Origin: an uncultured bacterium
Lineage (GTDB): Bacteria > Cyanobacteriota > Vampirovibrionia > Gastranaerophilales > Gastranaerophilaceae
Length of the DNA: 8,609 bases
Direction: 5' to 3'
NCBI GenBank assembly: GCA_949286405.1
Contig: CASECH010000146.1
Location: 1-8,609, forward strand
The translations under genes and the position numbers were made by a program. Below the pieces are notes generated by a model, which saw only the letters and a program-made list of their open reading frames with translations, ran no database searches and was not told where the DNA came from. This document shows positions 1-6,770 of the stretch, one piece after another. How positions within the stretch are numbered: the stretch's first letter is position 1; each line of letters starts with the position of its first letter.

Positions 1-48
1 CGGCTAAATATTCGCCCCCCCCCCGAAATTCCAACAAATATCTCTCAT
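1..48 (-). CDS. Candidate 5' end of a divergent gene, broken by a G10 run
   Basis: On the minus strand an ATG at 48-46 is preceded by a strong Shine-Dalgarno sequence, AAAGGAG (60-54), with a 5-nt spacer. A plausible promoter lies upstream (TTGCAT at 106-101, 17-nt spacer, TAGAAT at 83-78). Translation gives MRDICWNF, then enters ten G and reads GGGANI before a TAG at 6-4. If the run were one base shorter or longer, the frame would stay open to the window edge (reading on as RIFS or GEYLA). The start signals look real, so this is probably the beginning of a gene whose body lies outside the window. It is either switched off by the tract length or broken by a sequencing error. The product cannot be named from so few residues. 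Confidence 0.4.
15..24. repeat. C10 homopolymer tract (G10 on the minus strand)
   Basis: Ten consecutive C in otherwise very AT-rich sequence, located about eight codons into the divergent minus-strand reading frame. Runs of G/C of this length are typical slipped-strand contingency tracts, and are also typical places for base-calling or assembly errors. Confidence 0.9.
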
Positions 49-77
49 ATGAGCTCCTTTCATAATTAACGTCACTA

Positions 78-106
78 ATTCTATCATATTTACAAATATG
101 ATGCAA
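78..106 (-). promoter_or_regulatory. Predicted promoter of the divergent left-edge gene
   Basis: On the minus strand, TTGCAT (106-101) and TAGAAT (83-78) are separated by exactly 17 bp. They lie about 30 bp upstream of the ribosome binding site of the left-edge reading frame. A perfect palindrome fills the spacer, which suggests repressor control. Confidence 0.45.
83..102. promoter_or_regulatory. Perfect 20-bp palindrome, candidate operator
   Basis: ATCATATTTACAAATATGAT has 9-bp arms that are exact reverse complements around an AC centre. It lies between two divergent starts (48 on minus, 149 on plus), covers the spacer of the minus-strand promoter and overlaps a possible -35 (TTTACA, 89-94) for the kinase gene. 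It is not followed by a T-run, so it is a poor terminator. The position fits a dimeric repressor site controlling both genes. The regulator is unknown. Confidence 0.5.
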
Positions 107-118
107 CAATGTTAATAT
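89..118 (+). promoter_or_regulatory. Possible promoter of the P-loop kinase gene
   Basis: TTTACA (89-94) and TAATAT (113-118) are separated by 18 bp; an overlapping TATAAA at 116-121 is an alternative -10. The -35 lies inside the 20-bp palindrome. The match is moderate and the local AT content makes chance matches common. Confidence 0.35.
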
Positions 119-148
119 AAAATTGGATAAATCAAAAGGAGAACTGCA

Positions 149-667
149 ATGGCAAATAAAATAATTATTTTTTCTGGAAAACAGTATTCAGGCAAAGATA
201 CTGTCGCAAAAATTATGCTTCAAGCACTGCCTAACTTTAGAAGATGTGCAATGGGTGATATCATTAAACTTACTTATGGCAAAGAAAAAGGACTCACATA
301 TGAAGAAATAGAAAAAAATAAACCGCTATACAGACAAGATTTAATAAATCTAGGGAACTGGGGACGTTCACAAGATCCTGACTATTGGCTAAAAAGAATT
401 ATAGAACAAGACGGTAATATTATGGTGACTGATGTAAGAGTCCCTCATGAATATGAAGTATTTAAAACAGCAGGAGCTACCACCATAAGAGTAGAAGCAT
501 CAAGAGATACAAGATTAAAAAGAGGAGAACTTATTGGAGAAAATGATATTACTGAAATAGGACTTGATAATATAAAAGATTGGGACTACGTAATAGATAA
601 TAATTCTAATTACGAAACATTGACAAATAAAGTAAATGAAATTATAAAGAAACTAAAAGAGGATTAA
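149..667 (+). CDS. P-loop NMP-kinase-fold protein (phosphomevalonate kinase / deoxynucleotide kinase-like)
   Basis: A 172-residue soluble kinase of the nucleoside-monophosphate-kinase fold. The N-terminus has a beta strand followed by the phosphate-binding loop GKQYSGKDT (residues 10-18, K16 binding ATP phosphates). A 'TDVRVPHE' strand-loop follows (94-101; D95 and R97 probably active-site residues), then a basic lid-like segment RDTRLKRG (119-126) and a C-terminal 'GLDN...WDYVIDNN' block (138-152). This order and wording match both animal-type phosphomevalonate kinase (PF04275) and phage-type deoxynucleoside monophosphate kinases. Human PMVK has two adjacent arginines at the R97 position, whereas here the second is V98. 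Bacteria of this group normally make isoprenoids by the MEP pathway, so a nucleotide or other small-molecule substrate is at least as likely. AAAGGAG (135-141), 7 nt before the ATG, fixes the start. The stop codon lies inside the terminator shared with the converging regulator gene. The fold is confident; the substrate is not. Confidence 0.8.
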   Translation: MANKIIIFSGKQYSGKDTVAKIMLQALPNFRRCAMGDIIKLTYGKEKGLTYEEIEKNKPLYRQDLINLGNWGRSQDPDYWLKRIIEQDGNIMVTDVRVPHEYEVFKTAGATTIRVEASRDTRLKRGELIGENDITEIGLDNIKDWDYVIDNNSNYETLTNKVNEIIKKLKED

Positions 668-682
668 TTAATCCTCTTTTAG
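653..682. terminator. Bidirectional terminator between kinase and regulator genes
   Basis: A perfect 30-bp palindrome with a GAGGAT/ATCCTC core and flanking A4/T4 tracts, so both strands fold into a GC-cored hairpin ending in T. The kinase stop codon (665-667) lies at its centre, and the regulator stop (707-705) is 22 bp beyond. It can serve both converging transcripts. Confidence 0.85.
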
Positions 683-704
683 TTTAAATAAGTATTATGG
701 TATG

Positions 705-1391
705 TTAAACAAGCCCTTCTTTTACAGCTTTTACTGCAGCTTGAACTCTATCGTTCACGCACATCTTTTGTAAAATAGAACAAACATGAGCTTTAGCAGT
801 ATGGACACTTACGATCAACTCTTTCGCAATTTCTGTATTACTTTTACCTGACACAAGATGTTTTAGAACTTCAAATTCCCTTTCAGTGAGCGGTACACGA
901 CCTTCATTTTGAGATTTATTTGGTAAAAAGCCAATATTTTCAACTTTAGGCAAAGAATTCAATGCAAGCTGAGCAACCATAGGATCTATCCAACAAACAC
1001 CTAAAGCAACATCTCTTACGACATCTGCTAACTTTTGCGGATCAATATCTTTCAGGCAATATGCACTTGCTCCAGAACTTAGTGCTGCAATAACCTCTTC
1101 AGCTCTATCATGGGAAGTTAATGCTATAATTTTCACATCAGGCAATGATTCTTTGACTTTCAACATTGCTTCTATTCCGTTCATGCCAGGGAGTCCTAAA
1201 TCCATCAAAACAACATTAGGTTTATGCCTTTCAATTAACTTTAGACCTTCATTAGCATCTTCAGCTTCTGCTACGACATCAATATCAGGATTTGCATTCA
1301 ATGCACAACGTAAACCAACCCTTGTTAACTTAAAATCCTCAACAATAACCACTTTAATAGTTTCACCTTCTGTACAATTTTGTTCTTTCAT
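705..1391 (-). CDS. Orphan NarL/LuxR-family response regulator
   Basis: A 228-residue two-component transcription factor. The receiver domain (about residues 12-128) has the acidic pair E18/D19, the phospho-acceptor D64 in 'LMDLGLPGMNG', T92 and K114 ('YCLKD'), so all phosphorylation residues are present. A linker leads to a C-terminal LuxR-type helix-turn-helix (about 165-228) with 'LTEREFEVLKHL' and 'SNTEIAKELIVSVHTAKAHV', the latter carrying the recognition helix. Length and architecture are standard for the family. The wording around 'SSGASAYCLKDIDP...WIDP' resembles cyanobacterial-lineage NarL regulators. No histidine kinase is in the window, so the signal and partner are unknown. The ATG is preceded by GAGGGG on the minus strand, very close to the start. 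The gene is divergent from the glycoside hydrolase, which could be a target, and converges on the kinase gene. Confidence 0.93.
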   Translation of the reverse strand: MKEQNCTEGETIKVVIVEDFKLTRVGLRCALNANPDIDVVAEAEDANEGLKLIERHKPNVVLMDLGLPGMNGIEAMLKVKESLPDVKIIALTSHDRAEEVIAALSSGASAYCLKDIDPQKLADVVRDVALGVCWIDPMVAQLALNSLPKVENIGFLPNKSQNEGRVPLTEREFEVLKHLVSGKSNTEIAKELIVSVHTAKAHVCSILQKMCVNDRVQAAVKAVKEGLV

Positions 1392-1509
1392 TTTCCCCTC
1401 ACTTTTGTTTTGTTACTTACACCAAATGTACAACTCTAAATAAAATTAACCTGACCACATATTTATTAATCGCATATTTATATTAAAGGAAACCTTACAT
1501 AATTAATCC

Positions 1510-1527
1510 ATTACCATGTTGGGTAAT
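1510..1527. promoter_or_regulatory. Inverted repeat upstream of the response regulator, candidate operator
   Basis: ATTACC and GGTAAT (6-bp exact arms) flank a 6-nt spacer. Viewed as two heptamers around a 2-bp centre, it resembles the 7-2-7 layout recognised by NarL-type proteins (TACC...GGTA). It lies in the divergent gap between the regulator and the hydrolase, where an autoregulatory site would be expected. A short second repeat, TTGTA-AGAAA-TACAA, follows at 1533-1547. Short repeats in AT-rich DNA are weak evidence. Confidence 0.25.
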
Positions 1528-1595
1528 ATTATTGTAAGAAATACAATTATTTTTATTTTAAAAACTAATGAAAGCATCCAAAAGGATTTATTATG

Positions 1596-1604
1596 TGCTA
1601 TAAT
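1596..1604 (+). promoter_or_regulatory. Extended -10 promoter of the glycoside hydrolase gene
   Basis: A perfect -10 hexamer TATAAT (1599-1604) is preceded by TGC (1596-1598), giving an extended -10 element. The region 17 bp upstream (ATCCAA) is a poor -35, as is common with extended -10 promoters. Transcription would start near 1611, leaving a leader of about 25 nt that contains the ribosome binding site. Confidence 0.6.
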
Positions 1605-1636
1605 TTCTAATATATCAGTTAACTAGGGAGTAAATT

Positions 1637-3922
1637 ATGTTTGATTTTTTATTTAAGAAAAAAGAGTCTGAGCCTTGTAAAATGGAAGCTTTAAACAAGT
1701 TTTATACTATAATAAAAGAGAAATATCCTGAAAAAAACATTACAAAAGACAGAAAGGATTTCTTAAATAACACAATAACTAAATACGGGTATTTACCATA
1801 TTCACATGCCAAAGCTCTCGAAGAGCTTACTCCGGAAGAAACTCTGTATGGACTAGAGTTAAAATGGAAAGATAACAAAGTATTTAATAACGAAAAATTT
1901 AATTTTTCCAATAATAATATAAGTGTCCTATCAAGAAATAACATAAAAGACTCAAGCTGGATACAAAAAGAAGGGCATGACATTAAACTTATTAATCTTG
2001 CCGGACTGGGAAACGGAAACATATCACAAGAGACAGGTAAATTTCTTGATTGGTTAAAACAGCTACTCATTCTTCCAACAGGCAATTTGAATAATGGTAT
2101 TTTTAACACTACTATTTATCTTATACCGTTTCACCCTAGAGAATTTGGATGTGCATATTTACCTAAAAGTTCAGAAGTCAGCGATAAATTAAGAGATGAA
2201 GAACTTTTTAAACTTACTGGCATGGATGAAAAAGAACAGGTAAAAATATTCATTATGATGGCACAACTTGCAGGACACCCTGTAATATATGATATATTAC
2301 CTCAGACTGGCAGGTTTTCAAAAGCTGTACTAGCAAATCCAGAAATTGCAAGATGGTATGACATAAATAAATTAACCAATGCAATTGAAAACAGTATTGA
2401 TGAGATACTTCATAATACAGAACATGAACTTGATGCTGATGATATTGAAGTAATTAAGAATATCTATAAACAAACTGACGGCAACGGAAATTTAAGTGAA
2501 CATTATCAAAAAATTTACAGCGACTTTAATGAAAGACTACTTGAAATTAAGAAAAAACTTTCTAGTGAAATGCTGAAAAAAAATGAACAAACTCAAATTC
2601 ATAAAAGAGTAAAAAATATAGTTGCTGCAGTACTTGGAGTAAAACCAAACAAAAAACTGACTGAAGAAGATATTACAAAACAAATAGAAATTATACAAAA
2701 GTTGATTCAAGAAGGGCTTTGGCCTGCTCCTGGTGGTGCTTGGTGTTCTGCTGGTGTTCCTGTATATGACAAAATGAGTGATTGCGGTGGATACCCTACA
2801 TTCAAACATTTTGATTATAAGGGAGAAGATGTTACTGAATTTGCTAATTTAGATTGCCAAACTCCATATTATTTCTGTTATTTAGAAAATGGAACATATA
2901 ATGAGCCTGTAATTGAGTATTTTGTAAATTACATGAAAAAATTACAAAAAGAGTACAATTTTGACGGTTTTAGAGTCGATCACATAGACCATATAGTAGA
3001 TAAAGTATCTGAAAAAGACGGGAAACCAATAAGTTATAGAGCTCCAAGACTTGTCCTCAATAGATTAAATAAAGCAATGAAAGATTTAATACCGTACTTT
3101 GGCACACTTGCAGAATATATGCTATGGGATGATTTTTTGAAAGAATACCACAAGGATATGCACTTTGATCTTTTATGGGGAAATGATATAGTATCTCAAT
3201 CAGAAAAAACTCCTCACAAAATAACTCTTGATAACCAACATCTTGCAAATTACAATATTAATTTTAAACAAGGCAATATGCTGTCAATTCTGAAAACTTA
3301 CAACAATCAGGATGGCGAATTCAGATGTATTGATCAATACCCAGGCCAACTTGGAGAAAATGGGGCATTGTATAAATGGTTTAAATACAAAATGTTACCT
3401 GGCGGAAAATTTGCACAAAGACCGATACTATATGTAGACGGAGATGAAAGTTTTACTCAAAGAGGTATTGAGCATGTAATTGGTGAAGAAGTTTCTATGA
3501 CTAGAGAAAATAATGAAAAATTCTTCAAAAAATTCGATGCAATAGATCGTTTTGTAAAAAATAACCCAATAATCACTGATGGAGAAGCACAAATTATTAC
3601 ACAGGAAGAAGAAGGGTTCTGTGCATGGATTATATCTAAAGAGCCACTAAAAACTTCCTATCTTGTAGTATCCAACCACAAATATCCGACAGAAAAAGTT
3701 TCAAAAACAGATGAAAACGGTAACAGCTACACAACTATTGAAGAAGGAAAAGCGGTTACAAATAAAACAATTCAATTACCCGGAGACTATAAAATAGAAA
3801 AAGAGCTTGTAATTGAAGATAATGAATTCATTCCACAAGAATACAACATCGAGTCAGGAGACATAAAGATATCATCACTTGAGCCTGGGGAATTCAGAAT
3901 TTTTGAATTAAGTAGAACATAA
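1637..3922 (+). CDS. GH13-like alpha-amylase family protein with atypical conserved motifs
   Basis: A 761-residue protein without signal peptide or membrane segment, so probably cytoplasmic and possibly acting on stored or imported alpha-glucans. The clearest signature is DGFRVDHIDH (443-452), the GH13 region II with D448 as expected nucleophile and H452 after it. E493 in 'LAEYMLW' is the likely acid/base (region III). Region I is probably 'HPVIYDILPQTGR' (214-226), but the usual N-H pair after the aspartate reads Q-T. No canonical 'NHD' region IV is seen; D566 in 'CIDQYPG' is one candidate. 'RPILYVDGDESF' (595-606) matches the segment after region IV that ends in G-D-E. About 220 residues separate regions I and II, including a Lys/Glu-rich, probably helical insert (240-350). 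Residues 650-761 look like a C-terminal beta domain. AGGGAG (1625-1630) lies 6 nt before the ATG. It is a single-gene unit with its own terminator. The exact activity (hydrolase or transferase) is undetermined. Confidence 0.75.
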   Translation: MFDFLFKKKESEPCKMEALNKFYTIIKEKYPEKNITKDRKDFLNNTITKYGYLPYSHAKALEELTPEETLYGLELKWKDNKVFNNEKFNFSNNNISVLSRNNIKDSSWIQKEGHDIKLINLAGLGNGNISQETGKFLDWLKQLLILPTGNLNNGIFNTTIYLIPFHPREFGCAYLPKSSEVSDKLRDEELFKLTGMDEKEQVKIFIMMAQLAGHPVIYDILPQTGRFSKAVLANPEIARWYDINKLTNAIENSIDEILHNTEHELDADDIEVIKNIYKQTDGNGNLSEHYQKIYSDFNERLLEIKKKLSSEMLKKNEQTQIHKRVKNIVAAVLGVKPNKKLTEEDITKQIEIIQKLIQEGLWPAPGGAWCSAGVPVYDKMSDCGGYPTFKHFDYKGEDVTEFANLDCQTPYYFCYLENGTYNEPVIEYFVNYMKKLQKEYNFDGFRVDHIDHIVDKVSEKDGKPISYRAPRLVLNRLNKAMKDLIPYFGTLAEYMLWDDFLKEYHKDMHFDLLWGNDIVSQSEKTPHKITLDNQHLANYNINFKQGNMLSILKTYNNQDGEFRCIDQYPGQLGENGALYKWFKYKMLPGGKFAQRPILYVDGDESFTQRGIEHVIGEEVSMTRENNEKFFKKFDAIDRFVKNNPIITDGEAQIITQEEEGFCAWIISKEPLKTSYLVVSNHKYPTEKVSKTDENGNSYTTIEEGKAVTNKTIQLPGDYKIEKELVIEDNEFIPQEYNIESGDIKISSLEPGEFRIFELSRT

Positions 3923-3924
3923 AC

Positions 3925-3955
3925 AAAAAATCCAAGATTTATTCTTGGATTTTTT
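3925..3955 (+). terminator. Rho-independent terminator of the glycoside hydrolase gene
   Basis: Stem TCCAAGA (3931-3937) / TCTTGGA (3943-3949) with a 5-nt loop, preceded by A6 and followed by T6. It starts 3 bases after the hydrolase stop codon. The A/T flanks are symmetrical, so it could also work in reverse, but no gene approaches from the right. Confidence 0.9.
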
Positions 3956-3966
3956 ATACTAAAAAG

Positions 3967-3995
3967 TTGCCCTAGTTTTTATTTTAGAGTATTCT
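3967..3995 (+). promoter_or_regulatory. Predicted promoter of recN giving a leaderless transcript
   Basis: TTGCCC (3967-3972) and TATTCT (3990-3995) are separated by exactly 17 bp; each matches the consensus at 4 of 6 positions. The expected start of transcription, about 7 nt after the -10, falls on the recN ATG itself at 4002. This agrees with the absence of any ribosome binding site. No LexA-like box was recognised. Confidence 0.4.
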
Positions 3996-4001
3996 AGTTG
4001 T

Positions 4002-5654
4002 ATGATTAAGCAAATAAGAATTAAAGACTATATATTAATAGATGAGCTTATAGCAAATTTTGATGATAGATTAAATGTAATTACCGGTGAGACAGGTGCG
4101 GGCAAAAGTATTCTTATAAATGCAATTGATTTAGCATTTGCTCCAAGAGTATCCAAAGAAGTAATAAAACATGGTAAAGAAAAAGCCGTAATTGAGCTAG
4201 TTATAGAAAATACCAAGCATAATATAAAAAATCTTTTTGAAGAAAACGGGATAGATTACTTTGGAAGTGAAATTGTATTGACAAAAGAAATTACACCTAA
4301 CAGCGTTCGTTCAAGAATTAATGGAACTCTTGTCAATCAAGAATTTATAAGAAATTTGAAAAATTATTTTTTGGATATACATTCCCAACATCAAACTTAT
4401 GCTTTTATGCAGCCTAAATATCATATTACACTTTTAGATAACTATGCAAAAGATTCTTACGGAGAAAAGCTTGAATCATACAAAGAAAAATACAAAGAGT
4501 ATTTAAAATTACAAAATGATCTTGAGCAACTTAAAAATGCAGCAAACGTAACAGAATCCCAATTAGACTTTTTAAAATTCCAAATCGAAGAAATAGAAAG
4601 TGCTAATATTCAGACAGAAACTGAAGATGAAGAACTTGTTAAAGAACTTGAAGTACTTGAAAATGCTGAGAAATTGAAAGAACTTACAGGGAGCTCTTAC
4701 TGGTCAATCATAGGCGACGACGGCTCTATTATAGAAGCTCTTGGAAAAATTAAACAAAATATTTCTAAAGCTGCAAACTATGATGAAAAATTGACTGAAA
4801 TAGAACAAAACCTCATAGACACAATTGAAAGCCTTCATGATATTGGCAGCAGCTTGAGAAATTACAGCCAAAACCTCGAAAATGACACTGAAAGACTTAA
4901 TGAGATTCAAGAGAGATTATTTTTACTAGACAAACTAAAAAGAAAATATGGTGGTTCACTACAATCAGTGCTTGAAACTTTAGAAAATTCGTCCAAAGAA
5001 CTATCTGCGATAGAATTTTCTACACAAAACATTGATGAGCTTGAAGAAAAAATAAAAAAAGAATACATAGAACTTACATCTATTGGAAAAGATATTAGTG
5101 AACAACGCAAAAACTATGCAGAAGTTTTATCTGTACTCATACAAGATAAATTAGCTAACCTTGAGCTACCTAAAGCAAGATTTAAAATTTCGATAACTGA
5201 AAAAGATTTATCGAATGACGGTATAGATAATGTAGAATTTTTAATATCTACAAACGTGTCAGAAGATTTGAAACCTCTGGCAAAAGTTGCATCAGGCGGA
5301 GAAATTTCTCGTGTGATGCTTGCAATAAAATCAATCTTTGCACAAAGCGATAATATTGATACAGTGATATTTGATGAGATTGACACAGGCATTTCAGGCA
5401 AAGCATCTCAAAGTGTTGCTGATGAAATTTTAGAATTATCTAAATATCATCAAATAATCTTGATTACTCACCAAGCAATAATAGCATCAAAAGCTGATAA
5501 ACACTTCTACGTAAAAAAATCTCAAGAAGATGAAACTAAAGTAGATGTGTATGTCTTAACTGGAGATAATAAGGTCAAAGCTCTTGCAGAACTTGCGGGC
5601 GGTGAAATTAATGAACAATCAATGGAATTTGCAAAATCACTAATTAACTCTTAA
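4002..5654 (+). CDS. recN: DNA repair protein RecN
   Basis: A 550-residue SMC-like ATPase that acts on DNA double-strand breaks and promotes cohesion and recombination. The N-terminal head has Walker A GETGAGKS (29-36) after the typical 'RIKDYILIDEL' strand. 'LDIHSQHQ' (124-131) is a RecN hallmark. Residues of about 140-390 are Glu/Lys/Leu-rich and heptad-like, forming the short antiparallel coiled coil. The C-terminal head has the ABC signature SGGE (431-434), Walker B 'TVIFDEIDTGISG' with D458/E459 (454-466), and the switch histidine H490 in 'LITHQ'. Full length for the family. No alternative in-frame start is seen upstream, and the N-terminus aligns with the family start, but no Shine-Dalgarno sequence precedes the ATG. 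It has its own promoter after the hydrolase terminator and converges on the sigma-factor gene. Identification is secure. Confidence 0.97.
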   Translation: MIKQIRIKDYILIDELIANFDDRLNVITGETGAGKSILINAIDLAFAPRVSKEVIKHGKEKAVIELVIENTKHNIKNLFEENGIDYFGSEIVLTKEITPNSVRSRINGTLVNQEFIRNLKNYFLDIHSQHQTYAFMQPKYHITLLDNYAKDSYGEKLESYKEKYKEYLKLQNDLEQLKNAANVTESQLDFLKFQIEEIESANIQTETEDEELVKELEVLENAEKLKELTGSSYWSIIGDDGSIIEALGKIKQNISKAANYDEKLTEIEQNLIDTIESLHDIGSSLRNYSQNLENDTERLNEIQERLFLLDKLKRKYGGSLQSVLETLENSSKELSAIEFSTQNIDELEEKIKKEYIELTSIGKDISEQRKNYAEVLSVLIQDKLANLELPKARFKISITEKDLSNDGIDNVEFLISTNVSEDLKPLAKVASGGEISRVMLAIKSIFAQSDNIDTVIFDEIDTGISGKASQSVADEILELSKYHQIILITHQAIIASKADKHFYVKKSQEDETKVDVYVLTGDNKVKALAELAGGEINEQSMEFAKSLINS

Positions 5655-5680
5655 AAAAAAGTACACAATTGCTTGTGTAC
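5653..5680 (-). terminator. Rho-independent terminator of the sigma-factor gene
   Basis: Stem GTACACAA (5661-5668) / TTGTGTAC (5673-5680) with a 4-nt loop. Read on the minus strand it is followed by T8 (5660-5653), the classic pattern for the sigma gene, whose stop is 11 bp upstream. On the plus strand the hairpin is followed by CGTAGGAG, so it is a poor terminator for recN. The T tract overlaps the recN stop codon. Confidence 0.9.
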
Positions 5681-5691
5681 CGTAGGAGTTG

Positions 5692-6699
5692 TTAGTCTTC
5701 AATAAAATCTCTAAAATGTTTTAATTCCTCTTTCTCTCTGATTTTCAATAATGCACCTTCTTCAAGTTGTCTTATACGTTCTTTTGAATAGCCCATTATT
5801 GATCCTAACTGTTCGAGCGTTTTTGGGATTTCACCATTTATCCCAAAACGACATGATATAATCTGTTTTTCTCTTTCATTCAAAGTAGATAATAGCTCAT
5901 TGATACTACCTTTTAAGGCATTATTTTTAGTCTGAATTTCAGGAGACCTATAGCTTTTATCTTCAACATAATCTCCAATACTAAGATCATCAGTTACAGG
6001 AGTTTCAAGACTAATTGGTTCTTTTATTATAGCCTTCTTTATTGCAGACAATTTTTTTACAGGTAACTCCATCCGTTTTGCAATCTCTTCATCAGAAGGC
6101 TCTCTACCTAATTCAAAAGATAATAACGTAAATATTTTTTTATAACGTCTTATTTTATCTGCCATATGCACAGGAATTCTAATAGTTCTTGAAGAATTTG
6201 AAATTGCTCTTATTATAGTTTGTTTTATCCACCAAGTAGCATATGTTGAAAATTTAAAATTCTTTGAATAATCAAACTTCTCCGCCGCTTTAATCAGTCC
6301 TAAAGAACCTTCTTGTACTAAATCCATAAATAAAACACCTTGACCAATATACTTTTTAGCAATACTCACAACAAGACGTAAATTCGCTTGGACTAGTTTT
6401 CTTTTAGCAACTTCGGCTTGATTTGGTTTTCCTTCTTTAATCTGCTTTCCAAGAGATTTTTCTTCTTTTGACGATAATAATTTTACCTTGCCAATATCTT
6501 TCAAATACATCTGTAAAATATCATCATCATTTGCAATAGAATTAAATGTTTTAACTTCCTCAACATCTTCACCAATACCTTGCAAAAAATCTGGAGAAGA
6601 AACATATTCAGAATCATCATAAAAAGATGTGCTACAATATTTCAAATCTTTATACAAAGAATTATTCTCAACTTCTTGATACTTCAAATTAGTCGTCAT
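5692..6699 (-). CDS. RNA polymerase sigma-70 family factor, probably group 2
   Basis: A sigma factor of about 335 residues that directs RNA polymerase to promoters. Numbering is from the ATG at 6699-6697, chosen because AGAGGA (6711-6706) lies 6 nt before it; upstream in-frame starts (ATG at 6714, GTG at 6723) lack a ribosome binding site. An acidic, non-conserved N-terminus is followed by region 1.2 ('DDDILQMYLKDIG', about 58-70), region 2 ('NLRLVVSIAKKYIGQG...FSTYATWWIKQ', about 106-180), region 3 (about 183-250, with 'EPISLETPV') and region 4 (about 260-335, with helix-turn-helix 'TLEQLGSIMGYSKERIRQLE'). Region 1.1 of primary sigmas is not recognisable. In region 2.4 the position of E. coli RpoD T440 is I163, while Q437 is kept (Q160). 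In region 4.2 the R584 position is K306, with E307 and R310 kept. These changes argue for an alternative RpoD-like factor, but a primary sigma of a divergent lineage cannot be excluded. It is divergent from the PHP gene. Confidence 0.9.
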   Translation of the reverse strand: MTTNLKYQEVENNSLYKDLKYCSTSFYDDSEYVSSPDFLQGIGEDVEEVKTFNSIANDDDILQMYLKDIGKVKLLSSKEEKSLGKQIKEGKPNQAEVAKRKLVQANLRLVVSIAKKYIGQGVLFMDLVQEGSLGLIKAAEKFDYSKNFKFSTYATWWIKQTIIRAISNSSRTIRIPVHMADKIRRYKKIFTLLSFELGREPSDEEIAKRMELPVKKLSAIKKAIIKEPISLETPVTDDLSIGDYVEDKSYRSPEIQTKNNALKGSINELLSTLNEREKQIISCRFGINGEIPKTLEQLGSIMGYSKERIRQLEEGALLKIREKEELKHFRDFIED

Positions 6700-6770
6700 A
6701 AAACTTCCTCTCATCTTAATCACACATATCTAATCTCTACTTACATAACTCTTAGACGAAAGGACTATAA

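Noticed and set aside
15..24. C10/G10 run as a G-quadruplex
   Set aside because: A single run of ten G lacks the four separated G-tracts of a usual quadruplex; slippage or sequence error explains it better.
149..667. Evidence for a mevalonate pathway
   Set aside because: Only one kinase-like gene is present and no other pathway gene is in the window; the protein could equally phosphorylate nucleotides.
1153..1443. 96-codon plus-strand reading frame opposite the response regulator
   Set aside because: It is antisense to a well-supported gene, has no ribosome binding site and shows no recognisable domain.
1702..2109. 135-codon minus-strand reading frame inside the hydrolase gene
   Set aside because: Shadow of the GH13-like coding region; its Phe/Ser/Leu-rich composition is what antisense of AT-rich coding DNA gives. 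The same applies to the shorter antisense frames in the hydrolase and recN.
5661..5680. Hairpin as a bidirectional terminator for recN as well
   Set aside because: The plus-strand sequence after the stem is CGTAGGAG without a T-run, so only the minus-strand direction looks functional.
6700..6723. Longer N-terminus of the sigma-factor gene from GTG at 6723 or ATG at 6714
   Set aside because: Neither codon has a ribosome binding site, and the bases of the extension themselves form the AGAGGA site that serves the ATG at 6699.
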